A stretch of DNA of 64,000 nucleotides. Origin: Bauldia litoralis. Lineage in GTDB: Bacteria; Pseudomonadota; Alphaproteobacteria; Rhizobiales; Kaistiaceae. The position numbers and the translations under genes were made by a program. Shown here piece after piece: positions 17,900-27,632 of the stretch (position 1 is its first letter; every line of letters begins with the position of its first letter). The stretch lies in the NCBI RefSeq assembly GCF_900104485.1, contig NZ_FMXQ01000012.1, positions 62,001 through 126,000 of the forward strand. Reading direction: 5' to 3'. The notes below the pieces were generated by a model that was given only the letters and a program-made list of their open reading frames with translations, searched no databases and was not told where the DNA came from.

Positions 17900-18700
17900 T
17901 CACGCGATCGCTGCGACTGCCCGCTTGGCCATCACCTTGACGAGATTGGCGCGGTAGGCGGCCGATCCGTGGATATCGGACAGCATGTCCTCGGCGCTGA
18001 TGGTCAGCGGCTCGATCGCCGCCGGGCTCCATGAGTCGAGCAGCGCCTTTTCGATCTCGGCAGACCGGAAGACGCCGTTGCCGCTGGCGCCGGTTACGCC
18101 GACGCGGACCGCGCCGTCCTTCATCCGGGCGACGAAGACGCCGGCCATGGCATAGCCCGAGGCCGGGTTGCGGAACTTGGCATAGGCGCTCTTTTCCGGG
18201 ATCGGGAAGACGACGCGGGTGACGATCTCGCCATCCTCCAGCGACGTCGAGAACATGCCGTCGAAGAAGTCAGCGGCGGCGATCTGGCGCCTGTCAGTGT
18301 GGATGGTGGCGCCAAGGGCCAGCACCACGGCCGGATAATCGGCGGCCGGGTCGTTGTTGGCGAGCGAACCGCCAAGCGTGCCGCGATGGCGGACAGCGGG
18401 ATCGCCGATCATCCCGGCGAGTTCGGCAAGGCCGGGAATCGCGCCGCGCACGGCGTCCGAGGTCGCGACGTCGGAATGGGTGCAGGCCGCGCCGATCGAG
18501 ACGGTGTCGCCCTCGACCGCGATGCTCTTCATTTCGGCGATGCCGGCGACGTCGACCAGGTCGGACGGCGCGGCGAGCCGCTGCTTCATGGTCGGGATCA
18601 GCGTCTGGCCGCCGGCGATGAGCCGGCCGTCCGAGGCGTTGGCGAGCAGGCTTGCCGCATCGGCGAGGCTCGACGGGCGGTGATAGCTTGTTTCGTACAT
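17900..18700 (-). CDS. FAD-binding subunit of a CO-dehydrogenase-like molybdenum hydroxylase
   Basis: The 266-residue protein is a CoxM-type FAD subunit of the xanthine dehydrogenase family. It has the FAD motifs [10 protein letters not shown] (about residues 27-36) and the [16 protein letters not shown] block, followed by a CO_deh_flav C-terminal domain. It would pass electrons from the 2Fe-2S subunit to the acceptor. It follows the 2Fe-2S subunit gene by 20 bases, and no molybdenum-binding large subunit gene lies between or beside them. Confidence 0.9.
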   Translation of the reverse strand: MYETSYHRPSSLADAASLLANASDGRLIAGGQTLIPTMKQRLAAPSDLVDVAGIAEMKSIAVEGDTVSIGAACTHSDVATSDAVRGAIPGLAELAGMIGDPAVRHRGTLGGSLANNDPAADYPAVVLALGATIHTDRRQIAAADFFDGMFSTSLEDGEIVTRVVFPIPEKSAYAKFRNPASGYAMAGVFVARMKDGAVRVGVTGASGNGVFRSAEIEKALLDSWSPAAIEPLTISAEDMLSDIHGSAAYRANLVKVMAKRAVAAIA

Positions 18701-18720
18701 GGCTTGCGCTCGTCCTCGTC

Positions 18721-19191
18721 CTAGCTTGCCATCGCCGAAGCGCCGGCCTTGATGGCCTTGACGATGTTCTGATAGCCGGTGCAGCGGCAGATATTGCCTT
18801 CCAGCTCGTGACGGATGGTCGCCTCGTCGAGGTCGTTGCCGAGGCGGCGGACCATGTCGATCGCGGTCATGACCATGCCCGGCGTGCAGAAGCCGCATTG
18901 CAGGCCGTGATGCTCGGCGAAGGCCGCCTGCATCGGATGCAACGCATCGCCCTCGGCAACACCCTCGATGGTGCGGACATCGGCGCCGTTGGCCTGGACC
19001 GCGAACATCGTGCAGGACTTCATCGCGACACCGTCGACATGAACGACGCAGGCGCCGCATTGCGAGGTGTCGCAGCCGACATGGGTGCCGGTCAGCTTCA
19101 GTTCCTCGCGGATGAGTTCAACCAGCAGGGCACGGTCCTCGACCTCGGTCGAGACATCCTTGCCATTTACTTTCAACGCAATTGTCGACAT
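18721..19191 (-). CDS. 2Fe-2S subunit of a CO-dehydrogenase-like molybdenum hydroxylase
   Basis: The 156-residue protein has the two-cluster CoxS layout. A plant-type ferredoxin domain carries [12 protein letters not shown] and a later SC cysteine. An all-helical domain carries QCGFCTPGM and [10 protein letters not shown]. The length matches the family. It lies seven bases after the CoxG-like gene, in one operon. The substrate cannot be inferred, because substrate specificity resides in the missing large subunit. Confidence 0.93.
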   Translation of the reverse strand: MSTIALKVNGKDVSTEVEDRALLVELIREELKLTGTHVGCDTSQCGACVVHVDGVAMKSCTMFAVQANGADVRTIEGVAEGDALHPMQAAFAEHHGLQCGFCTPGMVMTAIDMVRRLGNDLDEATIRHELEGNICRCTGYQNIVKAIKAGASAMAS

Positions 19192-19198
19192 GAGCTCC

Positions 19199-19864
19199 TC
19201 AGCGGAAAATGTAAATCAAGACGATGACAGCCAGCAGCGCGAGCAGCCCCCAGACATAGGGACCGCCCAGGACGCCGCGACCGGCCGCGACCTCGAGGCG
19301 CTCCTCGATTGCCTCGGCGGTGACTTCGGGATCCTTCTCGACGTCGGCGGCGACCGCCTCCTGGCCGATGTCCCCGGTGGCAGGCGCGGTCGCAGGCGCC
19401 GGCTCCGCGGCGGGTGCCGAGCCGCCACCGAGTTTCTCGGCGAAGGCGGTGAAGAACTGATCGGCCATCTGCTTGGCCGTGGCGTCGACCAGCCGGCCGC
19501 CGATCTGGGCGAGCTTGCCGCCAACCTGGGCCTTGGCGACATAGGTCAGGACCGTCGCATCCGGTCCGTCCTCGACAAGGCTGACATCGGCGCCACCCTT
19601 GGCGAAGCCGGCGACGCCGCCCTTGCTCTCGCCGGTGATGGTGTAGCCGTTGGGCGGATTGATGTTGCTCAGCGTCACCTGGCCGGTAAAGGCGGCCTTG
19701 ACCGGCCCGACCTTGGCCTCGACGGTCGCCTTCATCTCGGTGTCGGAGATCTTCTCGAGCGACTTGGCGCCGGGAATGCACTCCCGCAGCACATCCGCAT
19801 CGTTCAATGCGTCCCACACCTTTTCCCGGCTCGCCGGGATCTTGTATTCGCCCTTCATTTCCAT
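19199..19864 (-). CDS. CoxG-family SRPBCC protein with C-terminal membrane anchor
   Basis: The 221-residue protein begins with a SRPBCC/CoxG domain ([20 protein letters not shown], then [10 protein letters not shown]). An Ala/Pro-rich linker follows from about residue 150, and a single C-terminal hydrophobic helix ([15 protein letters not shown]) ends the protein. CoxG proteins help recruit or anchor molybdenum hydroxylases at the membrane. It is the first gene of the operon; the ATG at 19864 is followed two codons later by another possible start. Confidence 0.85.
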   Translation of the reverse strand: MEMKGEYKIPASREKVWDALNDADVLRECIPGAKSLEKISDTEMKATVEAKVGPVKAAFTGQVTLSNINPPNGYTITGESKGGVAGFAKGGADVSLVEDGPDATVLTYVAKAQVGGKLAQIGGRLVDATAKQMADQFFTAFAEKLGGGSAPAAEPAPATAPATGDIGQEAVAADVEKDPEVTAEAIEERLEVAAGRGVLGGPYVWGLLALLAVIVLIYIFR

Positions 19865-20093
19865 AGTTGGCAGCCCCGAGAGACGGCTATCCCGTCCCGT
19901 TTCTGTTCTTTTCGCAGCAAAATGGCCGAGAAGGGATTGGCCGACGCGAGTCCGGTCCGAAGGTCCAGCCGGCCTGGATCGATTCCAATGATTATGTTGC
20001 ATGGCCCGGTCGCCCTCGGCAAGTGTTGGATTTGCGACGGCGCGGCAGGTACAAGGTGCCGAACCGCCCCCGGCCCATTCCCAGAAAAGACCC

Positions 20094-21050
20094 ATGACCG
20101 CCAGCACCACCCAGCGCAACGACCTTGCCTCCGCCGCGACGCGACCGGCCCGCCGGCCGCGCATGCAGGCGCCGGTGATGCTGGAAACCGAGGGCTGGGC
20201 GGATTATGCCCTGCTCGACTCCGGCCACGGGCGGAAACTCGAGCGATACGGCCGGTATCGGGTCGTGCGGCCGGAGGAACAGGCGCTGTGGACGCCGCGC
20301 ATGGACGCCTCGGTCTGGGATGCCGCCGACGCCACCTTCGTCGGCATCGGCGACGAGGAAACCGACGGCCGCTGGCGGATGAAGACGCCGGTCGGCGACA
20401 CATGGCCGATGCGCTACGACGATATCGGCTTCCTCGGCCGCTTCACCGCCTTCCGCCATGTCGGCGTCTTTCCCGAGCAGGCGACCCACTGGCAGTGGCT
20501 GGCGGAGCGGATCGCCGCCGCCAACCGCCCGACGAAGGTCCTCAATCTTTTCGGCTATACCGGGCTTGCCTCGCTGGTCGCCGCCAGGGCCGGCGCCGAG
20601 GTCGTCCATATCGACGCCTCGAAGAAGGCGATCGGCTGGGCCCGGGAAAACCAGGTCGAGGCGGGCCTTCCCGACCTGCCGATCCGCTGGATCTGCGAGG
20701 ACGCGGTCAAGTTCGTCGCCCGCGAGGAGCGGCGCGGCAATCGCTATGACGGGATCATCCTCGACCCGCCGAAATTCGGCCGCGGCCCCAAGGGCGAGGT
20801 GTGGGACATCTTCGCCGCCCTGCCAGACATGTTGCGCGCCTGCGCCGGGCTCCTGACCGACAATCCCTCCTTCCTGATCCTCACCGCCTATTCGATCCGC
20901 TCCTCCTTCCTGTCGATGCACGAATTGACGGCGGAGGCGCTGGCCGGGCGCGATGGCGTGGTCGAATCCGGCGAACTGGTCATCCGCGAGGAAGGCGGCG
21001 GCCGGGCGCTGTCGACCTCGCTCTTTTCGCGATGGTCCGCCGATGGCTGA
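20094..21050 (+). CDS. class I SAM-dependent methyltransferase, rRNA cytosine/guanine type (RlmI/RlmK-like)
   Basis: The protein has 318 residues. The N-terminal 140 contain a domain with LLDSGHGRKLERYG that precedes the catalytic part, as in 23S rRNA methyltransferases of the RlmI/RlmK group. The SAM-binding core has LNLFGYTGLASLVAARAGAEVVHIDAS, followed by EDAVKF and DGIILDPPKFGRG, the catalytic DPPKF. The ATG at 20094 has only a weak AAAAGA upstream; a later start at the MQAPVML segment is possible. The gene overlaps the next methyltransferase by eight bases. Confidence 0.85.
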   Translation: MTASTTQRNDLASAATRPARRPRMQAPVMLETEGWADYALLDSGHGRKLERYGRYRVVRPEEQALWTPRMDASVWDAADATFVGIGDEETDGRWRMKTPVGDTWPMRYDDIGFLGRFTAFRHVGVFPEQATHWQWLAERIAAANRPTKVLNLFGYTGLASLVAARAGAEVVHIDASKKAIGWARENQVEAGLPDLPIRWICEDAVKFVAREERRGNRYDGIILDPPKFGRGPKGEVWDIFAALPDMLRACAGLLTDNPSFLILTAYSIRSSFLSMHELTAEALAGRDGVVESGELVIREEGGGRALSTSLFSRWSADG

Positions 21051-21888
21051 TAACCGCCCGACCCCGCGGGCGCCCGGCAAGGTGCTCCACATCACCAGCC
21101 TGGCCAATCCGGTGGTCAAGGAAATCCGCGGCCTGTCGCTCGGCAAGAACCGCAAGGCCAGCGGCCAGTTCATCGCCGAGGGGCTGAAGCTGGTCGCCGA
21201 GGCGGTCAAGGCCGGCTGGACCATCCGCCGCCTCGTCCACGCGACGCGGGTCACCGACGACCCGCTGGTCGCCCAGCTCGCCGCCACCACCCGGACCCGC
21301 GGCGGCGACGTCGTCGTCGTCAGCGAGGCGGTGCTCGGCAAGATGACCCGCCGCGAGAACCCGCAGACCGTGCTTGGCGTCTTCGACCAGCAACTGACCG
21401 ACGCGTCGGCGATCAGGCCCGGCCCGGCCTCTGTCTGGGTGGCGCTCGAGCAGGTCCGCGATCCCGGCAATCTCGGCACCATCCTGCGCACGGTCGATTC
21501 GGTCGGCGCCGAAGGCGTCATCCTGGTCGGCGACACCGTCGATCCCTTCTCGATGGAAGCGGTGCGGGCGACAATGGGCTCGATCTTCAACGTCGCGCTG
21601 GCGCGGATGACATCGGAGGCCTTCGCGAAGTTGATCGCCGCCTGGCCCGGCACCAGCGTCGGCACCCATCTCGCCGGCGCGGTCGACTATCGCACCGTCG
21701 ACTACAAGGGACCGGTGCTCCTGGTAATGGGCGCCGAGCAGGCGGGGCTGACCCCGGCGCTCGCCGAAGCCTGCGGCCGGCTGGTCAAGATCCCGATGGC
21801 GGGCAAGGCCGATTCGCTCAACCTGGCCGTCGCCACCGGGGTGATGCTGTTCGAGATCCGGCGCGGGGCGCTGTCGATCGATGCCTGA
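21043..21888 (+). CDS. TrmH/SpoU-family RNA 2'-O-methyltransferase
   Basis: This is a 281-residue SPOUT methyltransferase. The N-terminal substrate-binding domain starts at ITSLANPVVKEIRGLS and includes FIAEGLKLVAEA. The knotted SAM domain holds EQVRDPGNLGTILRT, VLLVMGAEQAGLTPAL and IPMAGKADSLNLAVATGVM, the three family motifs. The target may be rRNA or tRNA. It overlaps its neighbours by eight bases on both sides, which marks a coupled operon with lspA. Confidence 0.93.
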   Translation: MADNRPTPRAPGKVLHITSLANPVVKEIRGLSLGKNRKASGQFIAEGLKLVAEAVKAGWTIRRLVHATRVTDDPLVAQLAATTRTRGGDVVVVSEAVLGKMTRRENPQTVLGVFDQQLTDASAIRPGPASVWVALEQVRDPGNLGTILRTVDSVGAEGVILVGDTVDPFSMEAVRATMGSIFNVALARMTSEAFAKLIAAWPGTSVGTHLAGAVDYRTVDYKGPVLLVMGAEQAGLTPALAEACGRLVKIPMAGKADSLNLAVATGVMLFEIRRGALSIDA

Positions 21889-22399
21889 TCCGCGCCGGCC
21901 AGACGGACCGCTGTCCCGGCTCGGCCTCTCGGTGATTGCCGCGACGCTGATCGTCGACCAGGCGACCAAGTTCATCGCCGAGGCGGACCTCCCCTTCGGC
22001 GTGACCATCGACCTCCTGCCCTTTTTATCCCTGCACCGGGTCCACAACCCCGGCATCGCCTTCAGCTTCCTCGCCGATTACGGCGTCTGGGCACTGGTCG
22101 GGCTGACGCTGGCGATCACGGTGGTGGTGACGGTGTTCTGGTCGCAGGCGATGGACGGCGGCAAATGGGCGACCGTCGGATACGGCCTGATCATCGGCGG
22201 CGCGGTCGGCAACCTGATCGACCGGATCGTCCACGGCCATGTCATCGACTTTCTCCTTCTCCATTTCGGCGACTGGACGCTGTTCGTGTTCAACCTCGCC
22301 GACGCGGCGCTGACCGTTGGTCCGGCGCTGCTTCTCGTCGTCTATCTGTGGCCCGGACCGCGCGGCGGGCGGGAAAAGAGCGACACCGGCGACGCCTGA
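21881..22399 (+). CDS. lspA: lipoprotein signal peptidase
   Basis: LspA cleaves the signal peptide of prolipoproteins at the inner membrane. The 172-residue protein has four hydrophobic helices and the conserved VDQATK, VHNPGIAFS, GGAVGNLIDR, HVIDF and FNLADAAL, including both catalytic aspartates. It overlaps the SpoU gene by eight bases. Confidence 0.95.
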   Translation: MPDPRRPDGPLSRLGLSVIAATLIVDQATKFIAEADLPFGVTIDLLPFLSLHRVHNPGIAFSFLADYGVWALVGLTLAITVVVTVFWSQAMDGGKWATVGYGLIIGGAVGNLIDRIVHGHVIDFLLLHFGDWTLFVFNLADAALTVGPALLLVVYLWPGPRGGREKSDTGDA

Positions 22400-22461
22400 C
22401 ATTGATCAACGCGGCGCGGTCGCCGCCGCGTCATGACCTCCGGCAGACAACGGAGAGCGGC

Positions 22462-24300
22462 GTGGCACGAAGCGATACGGAACACCTGATACGGCAGGCG
22501 CTGGTCGTCCTTCCGGCGGCCGGGCTCGCCGTTGGCGGCATCGCCTGGCTGAGCGGCGACAGCGCGCCCGCGGCGATCATCTGGGGCGCCGCGACCCTGC
22601 CGGTGGCCGCGGCACTTGCCGTCGAGATCGTCGTCAGCCTGCGCCGCGCCGAGGTCGGGCTCGACGTGGTGGCGCTGCTCGCCATGGTCAGCGCCCTCAT
22701 CCTCGGCGAAACGCTGGCCGGCTGCGTCGTGGCGCTGATGTATGCCGGCGGCCAGTTCCTCGAATCCTACGCCGCCGGCCGCGCCCGCCGCGAGATGACG
22801 GCGCTGCTCGAGCGGGCGCCGAAGACCGCCATGCGCTACGCGAAAGGCGGCGACCTCGCCGAGGTTCCGATCGACGACATCTGCATCGGCGACCGCGTGC
22901 TGGTGCGCGGCGGCGAGGTGGTGCCGGCCGACGGGACGATTGCCGGCGACAAGGCGGTGCTCGACCAGTCGGCGCTGACCGGCGAGGCGATGCCGGTGAC
23001 GCTGGTCACCGGCGAGGCGGCGATGAGCGGTTCGACCAATGCCGGCATGGCCTTCGACCTGGTCGCGACCCGGCCGGCTGCCGAAAGCACCTATGCAGGC
23101 ATCGTCCGGCTGGTCGAGGCGGCGGGGCAGGATAAGGCACCGATCGTCCGCCTCGCCGACCGTTTCGCGATCGTCTTCCTCGCCGTCACGGTCGCGGTCG
23201 CCGGCGGCGCCTGGATCGCCAGCAGCGACCCGCTGCGCTGGCTGGCGGTGATGGTGGTGGCGACGCCCTGCCCGCTGATCCTGGCCCTGCCGGTGGCGAT
23301 CATCGCCGGGGTGTCGCGGGCGGCGAGCCGCGGCGTGCTGGTCAAGGGGGGCGGCGCGATGGAGGTGCTGGCCGAGGTCAGGACCATCGTCGTCGACAAG
23401 ACGGGGACGCTGACCCATGGCCACGCCTCGCTTGCCGCCATCCATGCCGCGCCGGGTTACGAGGAGGAGGACCTGCTGCGGCTGGCGGCGTCGCTCGACC
23501 AGGCCTCGAGCCACGTCATCGCCCAGGCGCTGGTCGCCGCGGCCCATGCGCGCCACCTGCCGCTCAGCCCGCCGAGCGATGTCCGCGAAGCCCAGGGCAG
23601 CGGCCTGCAGGGCTGGGTCGACGGCCGCGAGATCACCGTCGGCGGCTTCTCCTATGTCCAGGATCGCTCCCGCGACGGCCATGACTTCGGCGCCTCCGCC
23701 CGCCGCGAGGGCGCGGTCGGCGTGGCGGTGGCCGTCGATGGCGTGATGGCCGGGCTGATCGTCCTCTCCGACGAGATCCGCCCGGAGGTGCCGGCCGCCC
23801 TTGCCGCCTTCCGCCGCCTTGGCGTCCGCCGCTTCGTGCTGGCCTCCGGCGATCGCGCCGACGTCACGGCGGCGGTGGCGAGCCAGCTCGACATCGACAC
23901 GGTGCTCGGCGAGATGACGCCGCAGGCCAAGGTGATGGCGGTGGTGGCCGAACGCGACAACGGCCCGGTGATGATGGTCGGCGACGGCGTCAACGATGCG
24001 CCGGCGCTGGCGGCGGCCGATATCGGCGTGGCGATGGGCGCCCATGGCGCGGTCGCCTCGGCCCAGGCCGCCGACGCCATCCTGCTGGTCGACCGCATCG
24101 ACCGCCTCGCCGAAGCGATGGCAATCGCCCAGCGCTCGCGGCGGATCGCGCTGCAAAGCGTCGTCGCCGGCATCGGCCTGTCGATGATCGCGATGGTCTT
24201 CGCAGCCTTCGGCTACCTGCCGCCGGTCACCGGCGCGCTGCTCCAGGAAGCGATCGACGTTGCCGTCATCCTCAACGCGCTGCGGGCGCTGCGCGGCTAG
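22462..24300 (+). CDS. heavy-metal P-type ATPase, TPCP (P1B-5-like) type
   Basis: The 612-residue pump has the actuator TGEAMP, the phosphorylation site DKTGTLT and the hinge GDGVNDAP. The metal-site helix reads TPCP rather than CPC or SPC, and the last membrane helix has QEAIDVAVILNALR. TPCP plus QE-x-x-D is what I know as the P1B-5 pattern (Sinorhizobium Nia, nickel/iron export), so Ni2+ or Fe2+ export is inferred. There is no N-terminal metal-binding domain and no C-terminal hemerythrin. The usual HP dipeptide of the nucleotide domain is replaced by SSHVIA. It starts with GTG at 22462 after GGAGAG. Confidence 0.85.
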   Translation: MARSDTEHLIRQALVVLPAAGLAVGGIAWLSGDSAPAAIIWGAATLPVAAALAVEIVVSLRRAEVGLDVVALLAMVSALILGETLAGCVVALMYAGGQFLESYAAGRARREMTALLERAPKTAMRYAKGGDLAEVPIDDICIGDRVLVRGGEVVPADGTIAGDKAVLDQSALTGEAMPVTLVTGEAAMSGSTNAGMAFDLVATRPAAESTYAGIVRLVEAAGQDKAPIVRLADRFAIVFLAVTVAVAGGAWIASSDPLRWLAVMVVATPCPLILALPVAIIAGVSRAASRGVLVKGGGAMEVLAEVRTIVVDKTGTLTHGHASLAAIHAAPGYEEEDLLRLAASLDQASSHVIAQALVAAAHARHLPLSPPSDVREAQGSGLQGWVDGREITVGGFSYVQDRSRDGHDFGASARREGAVGVAVAVDGVMAGLIVLSDEIRPEVPAALAAFRRLGVRRFVLASGDRADVTAAVASQLDIDTVLGEMTPQAKVMAVVAERDNGPVMMVGDGVNDAPALAAADIGVAMGAHGAVASAQAADAILLVDRIDRLAEAMAIAQRSRRIALQSVVAGIGLSMIAMVFAAFGYLPPVTGALLQEAIDVAVILNALRALRG

Positions 24301-24761
24301 CCAGACTTGCCCGGCTTGCCGACCAGCCGCTCCTCGATCTCGTCCGGCGGCACGTTGGTGTAGTCCTTGTCGACCTCGGCGACGAGCGCCGCCTTGACCG
24401 CGTCCGAATAGGCCTTGCGGATCATGCCCAGCGCCCGCGGCGCGGCGACGATGACCAGGCCGGTCGCATCGCCGGACTGCACCGCCTTGTCGAGGCGGGC
24501 GGCGAGGTCCTTGAGGAAGGCTTCTTCCTCGCGGTCGTGCCAGTCGGTCTGCTCGACCGAGCTCCGGGACTGGCCGACGCTCTGGTGAACGCTGCCGGGT
24601 TTGTCGGTGCCCATCTCGCTGGTCTTCGGCGCGTGGCGGGTCTCGGAATCCTTGATGCGGAGGTCGGGGTATTCAGCGTCGCCGATATTGTCGAAGAACA
24701 ACGCCTTGCGTCCGTCGCAGACGACCACCCATGTCCCGGTCTTCAGTTTCAGCTTGTCCAT
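24297..24761 (-). CDS. host attachment (baeRF-like) family protein
   Basis: The 154-residue protein begins KTGTWVVVCDGRKALFFDN, the opening strand pattern of the Host_attach family, and continues with LDKAVQSGDATGLVIVAAPRALGMIRKAY, a fold related to eRF1 domain 2. A charged, low-complexity insertion lies at about residues 55-90. Family members were named from Agrobacterium, but their biochemical role is unclear. The ATG at 24761 follows GGAGAG. Its stop overlaps the ATPase stop on the other strand. Confidence 0.82.
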   Translation of the reverse strand: MDKLKLKTGTWVVVCDGRKALFFDNIGDAEYPDLRIKDSETRHAPKTSEMGTDKPGSVHQSVGQSRSSVEQTDWHDREEEAFLKDLAARLDKAVQSGDATGLVIVAAPRALGMIRKAYSDAVKAALVAEVDKDYTNVPPDEIEERLVGKPGKSG

Positions 24762-25123
24762 TCCGCTCTCTCCTTGCCGCGTCAGGGGCAACGCCGACGC
24801 AGCGATTCGGTTTCCGAAATCGCGATGAAGCGACGCCTCGGCCATCGCGGTCGAGATTACGGCGAGCCGGCGGCTTCGGTTTGATCCGGATCACGTCACG
24901 GTCGCAGGACGGCCCGAAAGCGGACCGCATCGCTTGCATTTCGGCCCTGATCGCGATGCGCGGCGGCCAATCGCGAGGGCCGATAACGTTAACCCTTTGA
25001 CGCCGTTGGCGCCCGCCCGGCAAATCCGCTAAATTCGTTGCCACATTTTAGCACAATCTGCAGGGCATGGCTCCGCGGCCCGCCCCACAGCGGCTGCTCC
25101 CGCCCATTGAAACGGAGAACGCC
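24762..25123. other. 362-bp divergent spacer upstream of chvI
   Basis: No gene is apparent. It must hold promoters for the host-attachment gene and for chvI. The part nearest chvI (25020-25065) is the most AT-rich, but I could not assign a convincing -35/-10 pair. Confidence 0.5.
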
Positions 25124-25825
25124 ATGCCGACGATCGCCCTTGTAGATGACGATCGGAATATTCTTGCATCGGTTTCCATCGCCCTCGAGTCCGAAGGCTA
25201 TCGCGTCCAGACCTATACCGACGGCGCCTCGGCGCTCGACGGATTGCAGAACGCGATCCCGGATCTCGCGATCCTCGATATCAAGATGCCGCGGATGGAC
25301 GGCATGGAACTCCTGCGCCGGCTGCGCCAGAAGACCGACCTGCCGGTGATCTTCCTGACGTCCAAGGACGACGAGATCGACGAGCTGTTCGGCCTCAAGA
25401 TGGGTGCCGACGACTTCATCAAGAAACCCTTCTCGCAGCGCCTGCTGGTCGAGCGGGTCAAGGCGGTGCTGCGGCGCTTCCAGCCCCGCGACGCCAGCGC
25501 GCCCAAGCAGACCGAGGCCGCCCAGGTCCTCGACCGCGGCGCCTTGTCGATGGACCAGGAACGCCATACCTGCACGTGGAACGGACAGCCGGTGACGCTG
25601 ACCGTGACCGAGTTCCTGATCCTCTACGCGCTGGCCCACCGGCCCGGCGTGGTCAAGAGCCGCAACGCGCTGATGGACGCGGCCTATGACGATCAGGTCT
25701 ATGTCGACGACCGGACGATCGACAGCCATATCAAGCGGCTGCGGAAGAAGTTCAAGCTGGTCGATCCTGAATTCGACATGATCGAAACGCTGTATGGGGT
25801 CGGGTATCGTTTCAAGGAGGTCTGA
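25124..25825 (+). CDS. chvI: two-component response regulator ChvI
   Basis: This is a 233-residue OmpR/PhoB-type regulator. The receiver domain has the acidic pocket D8-D9-D10, the phosphorylated Asp52 ([13 protein letters not shown]), TSKDDE and the KKPF lysine. The C-terminal winged helix ends with [13 protein letters not shown] and YGVGYRF. With ChvG it controls envelope, acid-response and host-interaction genes in Hyphomicrobiales. GGAG lies seven bases before the ATG at 25124. Confidence 0.95.
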   Translation: MPTIALVDDDRNILASVSIALESEGYRVQTYTDGASALDGLQNAIPDLAILDIKMPRMDGMELLRRLRQKTDLPVIFLTSKDDEIDELFGLKMGADDFIKKPFSQRLLVERVKAVLRRFQPRDASAPKQTEAAQVLDRGALSMDQERHTCTWNGQPVTLTVTEFLILYALAHRPGVVKSRNALMDAAYDDQVYVDDRTIDSHIKRLRKKFKLVDPEFDMIETLYGVGYRFKEV

Positions 25826-25856
25826 CCGCGATCGCACGGTCCGACGCTGGAGATGA

Positions 25857-27632
25857 ATGACGGCAACAGCCGAGAACCAGCCAGTGACCGAGGCTCCCGA
25901 GGGGCGGCCTGAAAGCCGGACAAGGCGTATCCTTTCCGGCTTCAGCCGCTTCATCGGCCTGCACGTCTTTTCGAGCCTGACGCGGCGGATCATCGTCCTC
26001 AACCTGGTGGCGCTGATCCTGCTCGTCGCCGGCATCCTCTACCTCAACCAGTTCCGGGCGGGGCTGACCGAGGCGAGGGTGCGCAGCTTGCAGACCCAGG
26101 GCGAGATCATCGCCGGGGCGATCGCCACCTCGGCGACGATGGACACCGACTCCATCGACATCGATCCGAAGATGCTGCTCGACCTCGAGGCCGGGCAGAG
26201 CCTGTCGCCGGTCGACGAAGTCTTCGACGCCTTCGAATTCGCCATCAACCCGGAGCGGGTCGCGCCGATCCTGCGCCGGCTGGTCTCGCCGACGCGGACC
26301 CGCGCCCGCATCTACGATCGCGACGGGACGCTGGTCGCCGATTCGCGGCATCTCTACGCCCGCGGCCAGATTCTCCGCTACGACCTGCCGCCGCCCGAGG
26401 AGGCGGAGCGGTCGATGCTGGAAAATGTCTGGCACACCATCAATCGCTGGATGCAGCGCTCCGACCTGCCGGTCTACCAGGAGCTCGGCGGCGCCAACGG
26501 CAAGGGCTATCCGGAAGTCATCCGCGCCCTCGACGCCTCGTCGCAAAGCGTGGTGCGGGTCACCGATCACGGCGAACTGGTGGTGTCGGTCGCTGTGCCG
26601 ATCCAGCGGTATCGCACCGTTTATGGGGCGTTGCTGCTGTCGACCGAAGGCGGCGACATCGACGCCATCGTCTATGCCGAGCGGCTTGCCATCGTCCGTG
26701 TGCTGGTCGTCGTCGCCACCGTCACGGTGCTCCTTTCCATCCTGATGGCGGGCACCATCGCGGCGCCGCTTCGCCGTCTCGCCGACGCCGCCGACCGGGT
26801 GCGCGGCGGCGTGCAGAGCCGGCCCGAGATCCCCGACTACAGCCATCGCGGCGACGAGATCGGCCATCTCAGCCTGGCAATCCGCGAGATGACCTCGTCG
26901 CTCTATAACCGCATCGAGGCGATCGAGAGCTTCGCCGCCGACGTCGCCCACGAGTTGAAGAACCCGCTGACGTCGCTGCGCAGCGCGGTGGAAACCCTGC
27001 CGCTGGCCAAGACCGAGGAAGCCAAGACGCGGCTCGCCACCATCATCCAGCACGACGTGCGCCGCCTCGATCGGCTGATCAGCGACATCTCCAACGCCTC
27101 ACGCCTGGATGCCGAACTCGCCCGCCAGGATGCCGGGCCGGTCGACGTGCGGAAGGTGCTGGAAACCGTTGTCCAGATGTGCCGCGACACGACGCCGGAG
27201 GAGGGCCCCGCCATCGCCTTCCACATCGAGGAAGCAGAGCCGGAGGCCTTTTTCGTCACCGGCCACGACATCCGCCTCGGCCAGGTCTTCAACAACCTGA
27301 TCGACAATGCGCGGTCCTTCTGCCGCAAGGACGGCACGGTCAACGTGACGCTGACGGCGAAGGCCCGCAACCTCAAGGTCATCGTCGACGACGACGGACC
27401 GGGCATCCGCTCCGACCAGTTCGAGCGGATCTTCGAACGCTTCTACACCGACCGCCCCGACGGCGAATCCTTCGGCCAGAATTCCGGCCTCGGCCTGTCG
27501 ATCTCGAAGCAGATCGTCGATGCCCACAAGGGCCGGATCATGGCCGAGAATCGCACCCGGCCGAGCGCGACACCGGGTGAACCGCCCGAAATTCTCGGCG
27601 CGCGGTTCACGGTCACCCTGCCCCGACGGTGA
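25857..27632 (+). CDS. chvG: sensor histidine kinase ChvG
   Basis: The 591-residue kinase has an N-terminal cytoplasmic segment, a first membrane helix (IIVLNLVALILLVAGILYL), a periplasmic sensor of about 220 residues and a second helix (VLVVVATVTVLLSILMAG). A HAMP domain, the H-box FAADVAHELKNPLTSL with the phospho-accepting His, NNLIDNA (N-box), DDDGPGI and GLGLSIS follow. In rhizobia the periplasmic repressor ExoR binds ChvG; no exoR is in this window. It starts 31 bases after chvI, and its stop overlaps hprK as GTGA. Confidence 0.95.
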   Translation: MTATAENQPVTEAPEGRPESRTRRILSGFSRFIGLHVFSSLTRRIIVLNLVALILLVAGILYLNQFRAGLTEARVRSLQTQGEIIAGAIATSATMDTDSIDIDPKMLLDLEAGQSLSPVDEVFDAFEFAINPERVAPILRRLVSPTRTRARIYDRDGTLVADSRHLYARGQILRYDLPPPEEAERSMLENVWHTINRWMQRSDLPVYQELGGANGKGYPEVIRALDASSQSVVRVTDHGELVVSVAVPIQRYRTVYGALLLSTEGGDIDAIVYAERLAIVRVLVVVATVTVLLSILMAGTIAAPLRRLADAADRVRGGVQSRPEIPDYSHRGDEIGHLSLAIREMTSSLYNRIEAIESFAADVAHELKNPLTSLRSAVETLPLAKTEEAKTRLATIIQHDVRRLDRLISDISNASRLDAELARQDAGPVDVRKVLETVVQMCRDTTPEEGPAIAFHIEEAEPEAFFVTGHDIRLGQVFNNLIDNARSFCRKDGTVNVTLTAKARNLKVIVDDDGPGIRSDQFERIFERFYTDRPDGESFGQNSGLGLSISKQIVDAHKGRIMAENRTRPSATPGEPPEILGARFTVTLPRR

